Shown: positions 43,201 through 50,261 of the stretch, one piece after another
How positions within the stretch are numbered: the first letter of the stretch is position 1
Layout of the letters: each line of letters begins with the position of its first letter
NCBI RefSeq assembly: GCF_000296215.2
Contig: NZ_CP013949.1
Location: forward strand, 1,605,501-1,669,500
Length of the DNA: 64,000 nt
Reading direction: 5' to 3'
From: Bradyrhizobium sp. CCGE-LA001
Lineage (GTDB): Bacteria; Pseudomonadota; Alphaproteobacteria; Rhizobiales; Xanthobacteraceae
The notes under the pieces: model-generated
The model's database searches: none
What the model was told of the DNA's origin: nothing
The model's input: only the letters and a program-made list of their open reading frames with translations
Translations under genes and position numbers: made by a program

Positions 43201-43692
43201 GATGAAGGCGCAACCGCCGAGATCGCTGACCGGTCCCGGCACGAAATCGATCACCGCGATGTCGAGCGTCCTGGCGACGTCGCGACTGGCCGAGTTCATG
43301 TCGGCCCGGGTCACGAGCGCCGTCAGCTTCAATTCACTGAAATAGCGTTGCAGCTCATCCGCGGTCAGGTCGGGATTGACGGGGACGCACGCACTGCTCG
43401 ATGCGACCGCGATCAATGCCAGCGCACTGTCGGCGCCGCGCGGCAGCGCAACGGCGATGCGGTCCGCGGGGCCAATGCCGAGCCCGCGCAGGGTGTGCAT
43501 CAGGCGCCGGATCAATGGGCCCAGCGCGCCGTAGTTGAGGGCCGGCCGGCCCGGAGCGAGCAGGGCGGGTGCCTCCGGCATCCTCTGCGCGTGGACGTCG
43601 AGGAGGCGGCCGATATGCGCAAGGGACTTGGTTTCGGCGTTGGAAGCTCCCGATCCTTCTCCCGCTCCGGATGCGATGTCCGACAACGCCAT
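37228..43692 (-). CDS. nonribosomal peptide synthetase, acyl-ligase-PCP-C-A-PCP-C
   Basis: A 2154-residue synthetase (ATG at 43692; a TTG at 43725 would add 11 residues). Domains in order: an acyl-CoA-ligase-type adenylation domain at about 20-530 (LMTSGTAARPKMVPLTH, ETYGMTEAASQ, catalytic Lys in SGKIKR); carrier domain 1 with GADSL (Ser about 570); condensation domain 1 with HHLVTDGW (about 761-768); adenylation domain 2 at about 1085-1590 (YTSGSSGAPKGVM, NAYGASE); carrier domain 2 with LGGHSL (Ser about 1642); and condensation domain 2 with HHAVVDGW (about 1848-1855), running to the end. There is no thioesterase, reductase or epimerase. The product is unknown; an acyl starter joined to one amino acid and then to a free nucleophile is the simplest reading. 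Confidence 0.93.
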   Translation of the reverse strand: MALSDIASGAGEGSGASNAETKSLAHIGRLLDVHAQRMPEAPALLAPGRPALNYGALGPLIRRLMHTLRGLGIGPADRIAVALPRGADSALALIAVASSSACVPVNPDLTADELQRYFSELKLTALVTRADMNSASRDVARTLDIAVIDFVPGPVSDLGGCAFIGPTIGPASTSGASRADDDAFILMTSGTAARPKMVPLTHRNVCLSAQNAGRVLSLTPHDRLLNVLPLFHAHGLISGLLTALAAGSSVICTDGFDASSFFGWMRELQPTWYTAVPTIHRALLTAAEADPDRARSSSLRVIRSASASLAPAILEGLQATFGVPVLETYGMTEAASQIAANPFELRKIGSVGRAAGPDIAIMDEAGRTLASGAQGEIMLRGPNMSRGYYNDEAATKAAFRKGWFRTGDLGYLDEDGYLFIVGRIKDVINRGGQKISPQEVEEVLLSHPAVLEAGVFAVPHEKLGENVAAVVVLRPSSEASSDQLRQFARKRLAAYKVPSLIRSVAALPKGASGKIKRNALAGLIAATESGTEAQAPRNALETQLAAIWAGLLELPQVGIDQDVFAIGADSLAVTQMRSRLRERFNVDFSFEDIFDCATVAALAARIATAASRREADLPAWRQAAAADAPLSFQQQRMYVLSRLDPTRYNYNVVEVAVLKGPVDAAALSASLTAICARHEALRSIFIEGENEGEPAQRVLPSPPRFERIKLRPCPADKRATIIRREALKLAQYPFDLAREPPLKVTLLSFDRTNHALLVNVHHLVTDGWSQRLFWEELAAHYAGAQKRSAAALPPPAFQYRDFALWQQSWAQTPAAREQLDYWRTQLDGVTTLPLRTDRPRPEAWSGHGARHYLEFSKPLSADLRRLSQNQGVTPFMTLLAAFQCLLFRHTAHEDVATGSLIANRNQIESERLIGLFANTLILRNDFSGDPSFGEMLRRVRQVTLDAYRNQDLPIEEVLRALQIARRSDGNPLFRIMFILQNASIETARFPGFSTRRLEVDPKVARFDVTLELVEADGRFTGFFEYATDLFDAATIEAMAAQFKTLLKAAIADPEQRISRLPLLTEAERRQLLARGRGVAADFTARGNLSERFDRQAKRTPNAVAVSDGRTSLSYRELVRRSHAVADWLAHEGVGAESVVALLAERGPDLLAAMIAVQRVGAAFLNLDPDQPPARLATILGSSGARVLLTGRAQAAMVEALLEPLVERIHVAELEDVIAPAVTKPVRAAPRAASSLAYLVYTSGSSGAPKGVMIEQRGLSNHLASLIAELGLSPRDVIAQTAPQSFVISVWQFLAGPMVGARVHVCGNATVQDPIRLAQEIEREGVTVLEIVPSLLRVVVECMSEAQVRRAFAKLRLLISTGEPLPVELCSAWFARCPKVPLINAYGASECSDDVSLHRLTKAPAIATGNIPVGAPLPNTQLYVLDADLQPLPVGITGELCIGGAGVGRGYINDPAQNRQRFLPDPFSRRTGSRLYRTGDLARRRADGTIECLGRADHQVKIRGYRIELKEIENALAAHPDVRAGIVEPRREASGDVRLVAHIVARPGSRSSASELREFLKSRLPAHAIPSAFLFLDQVPLNAHGKLDRSALLAPALEEASGPDTAVPARRFTEKVLSDIWTDLLKVESIGVTDNFFDLGGHSLLAGRTMARIARALGVSLPIKTIFEAPTIEELARQVDAAVAAKPRKPAASGPKLAERSLADNRAAPLSIAQDQMLRIEQNLPDLPLFNLPFAFRLQGPLDPAALAQAIDDVVRRHESLRTAFGRRGGEPVSRISAPDAVARVLTVETIGDGHPHRNKRRRALELRKIELLIERETFTPIETTRAPLLRARLLRLHDDEHVLLLTLHHAVVDGWSIGVLFEEWSNRYAALAGYPSVPLLRPPPAFSDVARWQRWWCGTDAARRQAADWTENLRGASRLFDGESSPTASTGRHPVNLEPDLIDRLTAFAAQHNATLFMCLLTGLKALLLTRTGRTDIAVATAMANRAQPDTDRIVGPFENTVIIRTKLTPEVSFAQALARVRQSVLDAHARQELPFNILADHLEREGIDPAALLQVYFTLQNPLRQPLDLPDLVIESIGNIAREGQPVLPIDQTWLSLMLKERPTGITGSCNYKRDLLDGHMVGAWMEDLVALLAAAVAEPNMPLGRLLARRAA

Positions 43693-43828
43693 TCCCTTTT
43701 GATCTGATTGAGCTATTCTTCCCAAGTCTTAGGGAACGCGTCCAGTCTGAGGTGAAGTTCGGGCCTCAAAATCTGTGGTTGAGGGGCCCAAGGCCCTTCG
43801 ACGGAGTGATGGTCGGGCAGAAATCACC

Positions 43829-46800
43829 ATGCTGGAGAATGAGCCGGACACGGGAACGGAGGGCGGGCTGAAGCGCTGGCTCGAAGGCATCGGCCTCGGC
43901 CACTACACCGATCTCTTCGCGCAGCACCGCCTCGATCTCGACGTGATGGCGGATCTGACCGAGTCGGATCTGGTCGAGCTCGGATTGCCGCTTGGCGATC
44001 GCAAGCGGCTTCAGCGGGCGATGTCGGCGCTGTTTAGGGACGAAACGGCGGACGCGCCGCCTGCGGCGGTGCCGCCGCAAAAGCGGGCGGAGGTCGGCGC
44101 GGAACGGCGTCAGCTCACGACCATGTTCTGCGACATGGTGGATTCCACCTCGCTCTCGGTGCAGTTCGATCCGGAAGACGTGCGTGACATGATCGCGAGC
44201 TTTCGCGAAACCTGTGTCCGCGTCGTCAAGCACTACGAGGGCTTTGCCGCCCGTTTCGTCGGCGACGGTATCCTGGTCTATTTCGGCTATCCCACCGCGC
44301 ATGAGGACGATGCTGAGCGCGCAGTGCGGGCCGGGCTGGAGATCGTGCGGGTGCTGTCGAGCGCGCGGGCGATCGAGCCGCGGGGTGCACTCAGCCACTC
44401 GCCCGCCGTGCGCATCGGGATCGCGACCGGTCTCGTCGTGGTCGGCGATCTCGTCGGGCAGGGCACCGAAGAGCGCGACTCCGCGGTCGGCGAGACGGTC
44501 AACCTTGCCGCGCGCCTGCAAGGCCTCGCGCCGCCCAATGGCGTCGTGATCTCCGCGTCGACCCAGTCGCTGCTGAAGGGGAAGTTCGAATTCCGCAATC
44601 TCGGCGTCCATGATCTGAAGGGGATCTCCGAGAAGGCGCAGGCGTGGCACGTGATGCGCGCCTCGCGGGTGGAGACCCGCTTCGCCGCCGCCATGGGCAC
44701 GCGCCTGACGCCGCTCGTCAACCGCGAGGAGGAGATCGCGCTGTTGATGGGACGCTGGCAGCAGGTCAAGGACGGGGACGGCCAGGTCGTCGTTAAGTTC
44801 GGCGAGCCCGGCATCGGCAAGTCGCGCATCATCCAGGAAATCTTCGAGCGGATCTCCGGCGATCGCCATGGGCAGGTCTCGCTGCAATGCTCGCCTTACT
44901 ACACGTCCACGGCGCTCTATCCGTTCGCCGAGCAGCTCAAATTCACGCTCGGGCTCGACCGCGAGGATTCTTCCGCGCTGTCGCTTTCGGGCCTCGAAAC
45001 CGCGATCGCCGCCGCGCATTGCGACATCGAGCAGGTGGCGCCGCTGTTCGCCGCGCTGCTGTCGATACCGACGGGCGACCGCTATCCACGGCTCGACCTT
45101 TCGCCGCAGCAGCAGAAGGACGCGACCGTCGCCGCGCTGGTCAATCACTTCCTGGGTCTTGCGCGCGAGATGCCGCTGGTGATCGCGTTCGAAGATCTGC
45201 ATTGGATCGATCCGACCTCGCGCGAGGTCATCGACCTCCTGGTCGAGCAGGTGCAGAACCGGCCGATCCTGGTCATCATCACCGCGCGGTCCGAATTCCA
45301 GCCGAGTTGGAATGCACATTCCCACATCACCACCCTGGTGCTGAACCGCCTGAGCCGGCAGCTGCGCACGACGCTGGTCGAGCGCGTCGCGGGGCGAGAG
45401 CTGCCCAAGGAGGTCGTCGAGGAGATCATCGTCAAGACCGACGGCGTGCCGCTGTTCCTGGAAGAGCTCACCAAGACCGTGCTCGAATCCAACCTCCTGA
45501 CCGAGCGGCACGGACGCTACGTGCTGTCGGGCCCGTGGCGGCAGCTCGCGATCCCGGCGACCCTGACGGACTCGCTGATGGCGCGGCTGGACCGGATGGG
45601 GCCGTTCAAGCGCATCGCGCAGATCGGCGCCACCATCGGCCGCGAGTTTTCCTACGAGACGCTCCATGCGGTCGCCAACACGCCCGCCGAACAGATCGAG
45701 GCTGCCCTCAATCGTCTGGAGGAGGCGGGGCTGATCATGCGGCGCGGCCATCCGCCCGAGGCGCTCTACTCCTTCAAGCACGTGATGATCCAGAACGCCG
45801 CGCATGCAAGCCTCTTGCACAGCGAGCGCCGCAAGCTGCATTCCCGGATCGCGCAGGTGCTCGCCGAAATGTATCCGGAGAAGACCGAGCGCGAACCGGA
45901 ATTGCTCGCCCATCACCTGACTGAATCCGGCCAGAGCGAGGGCGCCGCCAGTTTCTGGCTCAAGGCCGGCAAGCAGGCGGCCAAGAGCGGCGCCAATCTG
46001 GAAGCGATCGGTCACCTGCGCCGCGGCTTGACCGTCGTGCAGGCCAACACCCGCATGCAGGGCGCCGACGAGATGGAGCTCGAGCTGCGCATCGCGCTCG
46101 GCAACGCGCTGATCGCGGCCAAAGGCTATGCCGTGCACGAGGTCGAGGAGAACTACAACCGCGCGCTCGAGCTCGGCCAGCAGCTCGACGACGACGAGAA
46201 AGCCTTCGCCGCCACGCGGGGGCTCTGGGTCTGTCATTTCATCCGCGCCGATCTCACGCGCGCGCACGATCTCAGCGTCGAGCTGTTGAGATTCGCCAAG
46301 CGCGAACGGCTGAACCAGCGCATCGAGCCGGCACAGCAGACCGGTTATCTGATCGAGGCGCACCGCTCGATCGCGATGACCATGCTGTATCGCGGCCGCT
46401 TTGCCGCCTCGCAGCATCATCTGCACCGCTGCATCAACCTCTACAGCCCCGATCTGCACTCAGGCCTGATGGAGCGGCACGGCATCGATCCCGGCGTCGT
46501 TTCGCTGTCCTATCTCGGCTATCTCCTGTGGTTCCTCGGCCGGCCGGACGCGGCGCGCCAGCACAGCGAGCAGGCGATCGCCAATGCCGAGAAGATCCGC
46601 CATCCGTTCACGCTCGCCTTCGCGCTCGTGTTCAGCGCTTATCTCTGCCAGCATTTGCGCGACGTCGAGGGTACGCGCGACCACGCCAACCGCGCCATGA
46701 TCATCGCCACCGAGCACAATTTCCTGCACTGGAAGCAGCAAGCGGCGATCCTGCGCGGCTGGGCGGTGGCGCAACTCGGCGAAGCCGACGAGGGCCTCAG

Positions 46801-47293
46801 CCAGATGCGCTTCGGCCTCGACGAGTACGAGGCGATGGATTCCTGGCTCGCCGGCTGCTGGTTCCGCTGCCTGCTTGCGGAGGCCTACGCCAAGGTCGGG
46901 ATGCGCGATGCCGCCTTGCGCGCCCTGGACGGCGCGCTCGCGACCGCGAGACGAACCGGCGATCACTCCTACCTCGCCGAAGTCTATCGCCTGCAGGGCG
47001 AGATCACGCTGTCGGACGGCGATCCGGCATCGGCGGGGGAGGCCGAGGATATGTTCGGTCTGTCGCTGGAGATCGCGCGCAAGCAGGGCGCGCTGTCCTG
47101 GGAGCTTCGCACCGCCGTCAGCCTCGCGCGGCTGTGGCACGAGGCCGGTAGGCGCGAGCCCGCGAGCCTGCTGCTCGTACCCATCGTCGGCAGGTTCGGC
47201 GAGGGGTTCTCCACGCCGGACCTGAAGCAAGCGATGCAGCTGGTCAACGAGCTCGGCGCGGACGCACTCGTGCGCGAGCAGGTCGATCCCTGA
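43829..47293 (+). CDS. SAM domain/class III nucleotide cyclase/AAA-type ATPase/TPR signalling protein
   Basis: A 1154-residue multidomain protein; I use the ATG at 43829 (a GTG at 43775 is possible). Domains: SAM-like helices (LKRWLEGIGLGHYTDLFAQH, about 12-75); a class III cyclase (about 90-270) with metal aspartates in FCDMVDST and VGDG and the AVGETVNLAARLQ loop; an ATPase with Walker A GEPGIGKSR and Walker B VIAFEDLHWID; then about 500 residues of TPR-like helices. Proteins of this build are common in Bradyrhizobium and are thought to integrate signals into cAMP production, but their inputs are mostly unknown. It is divergent from the NRPS and one base before a PCMT-like gene. Confidence 0.88.
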   Translation: MLENEPDTGTEGGLKRWLEGIGLGHYTDLFAQHRLDLDVMADLTESDLVELGLPLGDRKRLQRAMSALFRDETADAPPAAVPPQKRAEVGAERRQLTTMFCDMVDSTSLSVQFDPEDVRDMIASFRETCVRVVKHYEGFAARFVGDGILVYFGYPTAHEDDAERAVRAGLEIVRVLSSARAIEPRGALSHSPAVRIGIATGLVVVGDLVGQGTEERDSAVGETVNLAARLQGLAPPNGVVISASTQSLLKGKFEFRNLGVHDLKGISEKAQAWHVMRASRVETRFAAAMGTRLTPLVNREEEIALLMGRWQQVKDGDGQVVVKFGEPGIGKSRIIQEIFERISGDRHGQVSLQCSPYYTSTALYPFAEQLKFTLGLDREDSSALSLSGLETAIAAAHCDIEQVAPLFAALLSIPTGDRYPRLDLSPQQQKDATVAALVNHFLGLAREMPLVIAFEDLHWIDPTSREVIDLLVEQVQNRPILVIITARSEFQPSWNAHSHITTLVLNRLSRQLRTTLVERVAGRELPKEVVEEIIVKTDGVPLFLEELTKTVLESNLLTERHGRYVLSGPWRQLAIPATLTDSLMARLDRMGPFKRIAQIGATIGREFSYETLHAVANTPAEQIEAALNRLEEAGLIMRRGHPPEALYSFKHVMIQNAAHASLLHSERRKLHSRIAQVLAEMYPEKTEREPELLAHHLTESGQSEGAASFWLKAGKQAAKSGANLEAIGHLRRGLTVVQANTRMQGADEMELELRIALGNALIAAKGYAVHEVEENYNRALELGQQLDDDEKAFAATRGLWVCHFIRADLTRAHDLSVELLRFAKRERLNQRIEPAQQTGYLIEAHRSIAMTMLYRGRFAASQHHLHRCINLYSPDLHSGLMERHGIDPGVVSLSYLGYLLWFLGRPDAARQHSEQAIANAEKIRHPFTLAFALVFSAYLCQHLRDVEGTRDHANRAMIIATEHNFLHWKQQAAILRGWAVAQLGEADEGLSQMRFGLDEYEAMDSWLAGCWFRCLLAEAYAKVGMRDAALRALDGALATARRTGDHSYLAEVYRLQGEITLSDGDPASAGEAEDMFGLSLEIARKQGALSWELRTAVSLARLWHEAGRREPASLLLVPIVGRFGEGFSTPDLKQAMQLVNELGADALVREQVDP

Positions 47294-47294
47294 C

Positions 47295-48089
47295 ATGAGC
47301 GATCTCGCCGCCGCGCGTGCGCGCTATGTCGAGAGGATCGCAAAGCGCGAGCGGATTGGCTCGAAGCGCCTGCTCGAAGCGCTCGCCGCTATCCCTCGCG
47401 AGAATTTTCTGGCCAAGGGGCCGTGGCGCATCAAGAGCGAGGCCGCGCGCAGCTACCGGCTGACGCCCGACGCCGATCCCGTGCATCTCTACGACAATGT
47501 GCTGGTCGCGATCGATGCGCGCCGCAAGCTCGACACCGGCCTGCCGAGCCTGTGGGCGCATTTCATCGACCAGCTCGATGTCGGGGAGAAGGATCGTGTG
47601 CTCCAGATCGGCTGCGGGCTCGGCTATTTCTCGGCGGTGCTGTCGAAGATCGTCGGCCCAAAGGGCAGGGTGACTGCAATCGAATGTGACGAGCGGCTTG
47701 CGGCGCGCGCTGCGGATTATCTTCGCGCCTATCGCAACGTCGAGGTGGTCCACGGCGACGGATGCGAGGAGAGCCGCGAACCGGCAGACGTGATCATCGT
47801 CCACGCCGGCTTCTCGCATCCACATCCGCACTGGCTGCAATCGCTCCGTCCGCGCGGCCGCCTCCTGGTGCCGCTGACCCAGCGGGACCGCGAAGGCGCC
47901 GCTCTCAGGATCACGCGCAAGGGGACGGGGTTCGTGGCCGAGGCGGTGCAGCAGATCCGGATATTCCCCGGCCAGGGCCGCGGTGTGACCGCGCTCGACG
48001 ACCGCGTCGCCGACTGGTGGCAGCGCGCCTCCGCCCTGGCGCCACTGCGCTTTCGCAGGCTCGAGCAGGGGCTGCCGGCGGATGGCTAA
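47295..48089 (+). CDS. protein-L-isoaspartate O-methyltransferase-like protein
   Basis: A 264-residue SAM-dependent methyltransferase of the PCMT family. The SAM loop is VLQIGCGLGYFSAVLSKIVG, followed by VTAIECDERLAARAADYL; a later strand reads ADVIIVHAGFSHPHP, where PCMT normally has an acidic/aromatic pattern. The N-terminal IPRENFL is a family mark. It is longer than the usual ~210 residues. It begins one base after the cyclase/ATPase stop, so both are probably one transcript. Repair of isoaspartyl protein damage or modification of its partner are both possible. Confidence 0.8.
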   Translation: MSDLAAARARYVERIAKRERIGSKRLLEALAAIPRENFLAKGPWRIKSEAARSYRLTPDADPVHLYDNVLVAIDARRKLDTGLPSLWAHFIDQLDVGEKDRVLQIGCGLGYFSAVLSKIVGPKGRVTAIECDERLAARAADYLRAYRNVEVVHGDGCEESREPADVIIVHAGFSHPHPHWLQSLRPRGRLLVPLTQRDREGAALRITRKGTGFVAEAVQQIRIFPGQGRGVTALDDRVADWWQRASALAPLRFRRLEQGLPADG

Positions 48090-48183
48090 TGCTTCATTTC
48101 ATTTTACCTTGATTGCGGTTTCAAGTTTCCAGCGTGCGGCAGTGCCGCTATGACTGCGGCTTGATGGCCATTCGAGCGCGCCC

Positions 48184-49134
48184 ATGCATTCCGTTGCCCT
48201 GCTGACTGCCAGCTACGCCAAGGATATCGAGCGCTTTTCGCTGCTCAGCGAGAGCATCGACACCTGGCTCTCGGGATATACGCGGCATTATGTTCTCGTT
48301 AACGATGAGGACGTGCCGCTGTTCGCACAGTTCGCCTCCGACAAGCGCGTCATCGTCCCGGCCTCGCGCTATTTGCCGAAATGGCTGTTCGCGCTGCCGC
48401 CGGCGCTGCAGTTCATCAGCAAGCGGCGCGTCTGGCTGTCGTTGCTGTCCTCGCCCGTGCACGGCTGGCACATCCAGCAGATGTTGAAGATTGCCGGTGT
48501 CCTCAACGCGCCGGAGCAGCGCGTCTGCATCCTGGATTCGGACAATCTGTTCTTCCGCGAGTTCGACGTCGGCCAATATGCCGGCGGTGAGAAGACGCCG
48601 CTCTTCGTCACGCCCAAGGCGATCGGCGCCGACCACCCGGTGCACGGCGTGTGGCTCCGCACGATCGATCAGCTCCTGGGAATCGGGCAGCGCTCGTTCC
48701 CGGCAGACGATTATGTCGGCAACGCGCTGGTCTGGGACAAGGACACCGCGCGCGCGATGACCGGCGCCATCAAGTCGGCAACCGGCCTGAGCTGGGCTCT
48801 GGCATTGTGCCGGAAGAAGAAGTTCTCCGAATATCTGCTCTACGGCAACTTCGTCGCGAATTCGCCGGAGCATCTGGCAACGCATCGTGTCACGGAAGAC
48901 AGCATCGCGGTCTCGCACTGGGACGACACGCCCCTCGACCGCCCGGCCATTGAAGCGATCATAGCGGCCGCTTCGCCGGAACAAGTCGCGCTCTGCATCC
49001 AGTCCTATTCGTCGACCTCGGTCGACGACATCCGCGATGTGTTCCGGCTCTCCTCGCGCGACCGGCGTAGCCCAAGCCTCTCGCCCGACCACATGGGCGA
49101 TGCGCCCGCATTCGAGACGCCGAAGACGCGTTAG
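48184..49134 (+). CDS. DUF6492 family protein, glycosyltransferase-like
   Basis: A 316-residue protein opening MHSVALLTASYAKDIERFSL, then LSGYTRHYVLVNDEDVPLF and SRYLPKWLF, the typical start of DUF6492. ERVCILDSDNLFFREF contains a DxD motif as in GT-A glycosyltransferases, and FPADDYVGNALVWDK and HWDDTPLDRPAIE follow. It therefore probably uses a nucleotide sugar, though activity is unproven for the family. It sits beside a GT4 enzyme, a GH10 enzyme and a flippase, supporting a role in surface polysaccharide. Confidence 0.75.
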   Translation: MHSVALLTASYAKDIERFSLLSESIDTWLSGYTRHYVLVNDEDVPLFAQFASDKRVIVPASRYLPKWLFALPPALQFISKRRVWLSLLSSPVHGWHIQQMLKIAGVLNAPEQRVCILDSDNLFFREFDVGQYAGGEKTPLFVTPKAIGADHPVHGVWLRTIDQLLGIGQRSFPADDYVGNALVWDKDTARAMTGAIKSATGLSWALALCRKKKFSEYLLYGNFVANSPEHLATHRVTEDSIAVSHWDDTPLDRPAIEAIIAAASPEQVALCIQSYSSTSVDDIRDVFRLSSRDRRSPSLSPDHMGDAPAFETPKTR

Positions 49135-49181
49135 AGCGTGATCCGGAAAGTGTGCAGCGGTTTTCCAAAAGGATCACGCTC
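49134..49181. repeat. RIME-like intergenic palindrome
   Basis: GAGCGTGATCC (49134-49144) and GGATCACGCTC (49171-49181) pair perfectly, with inner GGAAA/TTTCC making a cruciform-like 48-bp element. This is the familiar rhizobial RIME1-type sequence. Its first base is the last base of the DUF6492 stop codon. Confidence 0.85.
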
Positions 49182-49193
49182 AAACAATCGTCC

Positions 49194-50261
49194 CTACACG
49201 TCCTTCGTGAACTTGCTGATGACGTCCATGAACGGCTTCGGCTTGAATTCGCCGTCGAGCGGCAAGGGACGGTTCGGCTGCTTGTCCTTGCGGGCAAACG
49301 TGCCGTTGATCCAGCTGTAGCGGTCCGAGATGCCCCAGGTCAGGATCGAGCGCACCGGTCCGCTGGTCGACATCGCGGTCAGCAGGTCGTCGACGCGCTT
49401 GGCGACGATGGCGTCGCGCTCCGCCGGGCTTCCCGCCAGCTTCTGATCGTCGACGTCGAGCTCGGTGACGAGCACCTCGAGCCCCCAGGACCTGAGCTCG
49501 GTGACGAATTCGGCAAGTCCGTGCGTGTCGATCTCGAGCTCGGCATGCAGATGCGATTGCAGGCCCACGGCGTGGAGCGGAACGCCCTGGTCGAGCAGGT
49601 CCATGATGAGGTTACGGAAGGCGGCGCGCTTGGCGATGAAGGAGTCCTTCGCGGACTCGATGTCATATTCGTTGATTGCGAGCTTGACGAAAGGATCGGC
49701 TGCGGCGGCGGTGCGGAAGGCCAGCGGAATCCAGCCATTGCCGAGATGCTGGGTCCAGAACGTGTCTCGCCGATCGGTGACCTTCCTCGGATTGTCGGGG
49801 ATCGGCTCGTTGACGACGTCCCACGACGTCAGCTTGTCCTTGTAATAGGAGGCGACGGTGCCGATGTGGTCGCGATAGGCGCGCTCGACGCCTTTGGTGT
49901 CCTTGATCTGCTTGGTCCAGTCGGGAATGTCGTGATACCACGCGAGCGCGTGGCCGCGCATGGTGAGATCGTTCGCCCGCGCAAAATCCAGGATGGCATC
50001 GGCACGCTCGAACGCGAAAGTGTGCGCGTCCGGCCGCAGCATCGGCCATTTCAGTTCGAGCACCGGCACCACCTGCGTGCAATAGGTGCTGATGGCCTCC
50101 CCGAGCCGCGGGTCGGCTTGCAGGTCCCACAGCGTCGCGGCTGCGCCATAGCCCGGGCGACGCTGGGCGAACTTCGAGGCCGGCGCGGCCGACGTCGATG
50201 CACCCGCCGCGAGCGTTGCGGCGCTGCCGAGCAGGAACTGGCGTCGGTCGAGCCTGGTCAC
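49194..50261 (-). CDS. GH10 endo-beta-1,4-xylanase-like glycoside hydrolase
   Basis: A 355-residue glycoside hydrolase family 10 enzyme with a twin-arginine-like leader (MTRLDRRQFLLGSAATLAAG). The acid/base glutamate is E152 in SWDVVNEP and the nucleophile is E267 in VLVTELDVDD; LAWYHDIPDW, NEYDIES and LTWGISDRYSW are further family blocks. GH10 enzymes cleave xylan-type backbones; in this context it more likely trims or releases the cell's own polysaccharide. Its start overlaps the stop of the glycosyltransferase gene (ATGA), so the two are coupled. Confidence 0.9.
   Translation of the reverse strand: MTRLDRRQFLLGSAATLAAGASTSAAPASKFAQRRPGYGAAATLWDLQADPRLGEAISTYCTQVVPVLELKWPMLRPDAHTFAFERADAILDFARANDLTMRGHALAWYHDIPDWTKQIKDTKGVERAYRDHIGTVASYYKDKLTSWDVVNEPIPDNPRKVTDRRDTFWTQHLGNGWIPLAFRTAAAADPFVKLAINEYDIESAKDSFIAKRAAFRNLIMDLLDQGVPLHAVGLQSHLHAELEIDTHGLAEFVTELRSWGLEVLVTELDVDDQKLAGSPAERDAIVAKRVDDLLTAMSTSGPVRSILTWGISDRYSWINGTFARKDKQPNRPLPLDGEFKPKPFMDVISKFTKDV

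Noticed and set aside
43730..43770. EcfG-type promoter before the cyclase/ATPase gene
   Set aside because: GGAAC is present but the only downstream GTT is about 19-20 bases away and lacks the C; spacing is outside the 16-17 base range.
43766..46459. 897-codon open frame on the minus strand
   Set aside because: It is fully antisense to the cyclase/ATPase gene, whose motifs are unmistakable; long antisense frames are expected at this GC content and the translation is a His/Arg/Gly-rich shadow.
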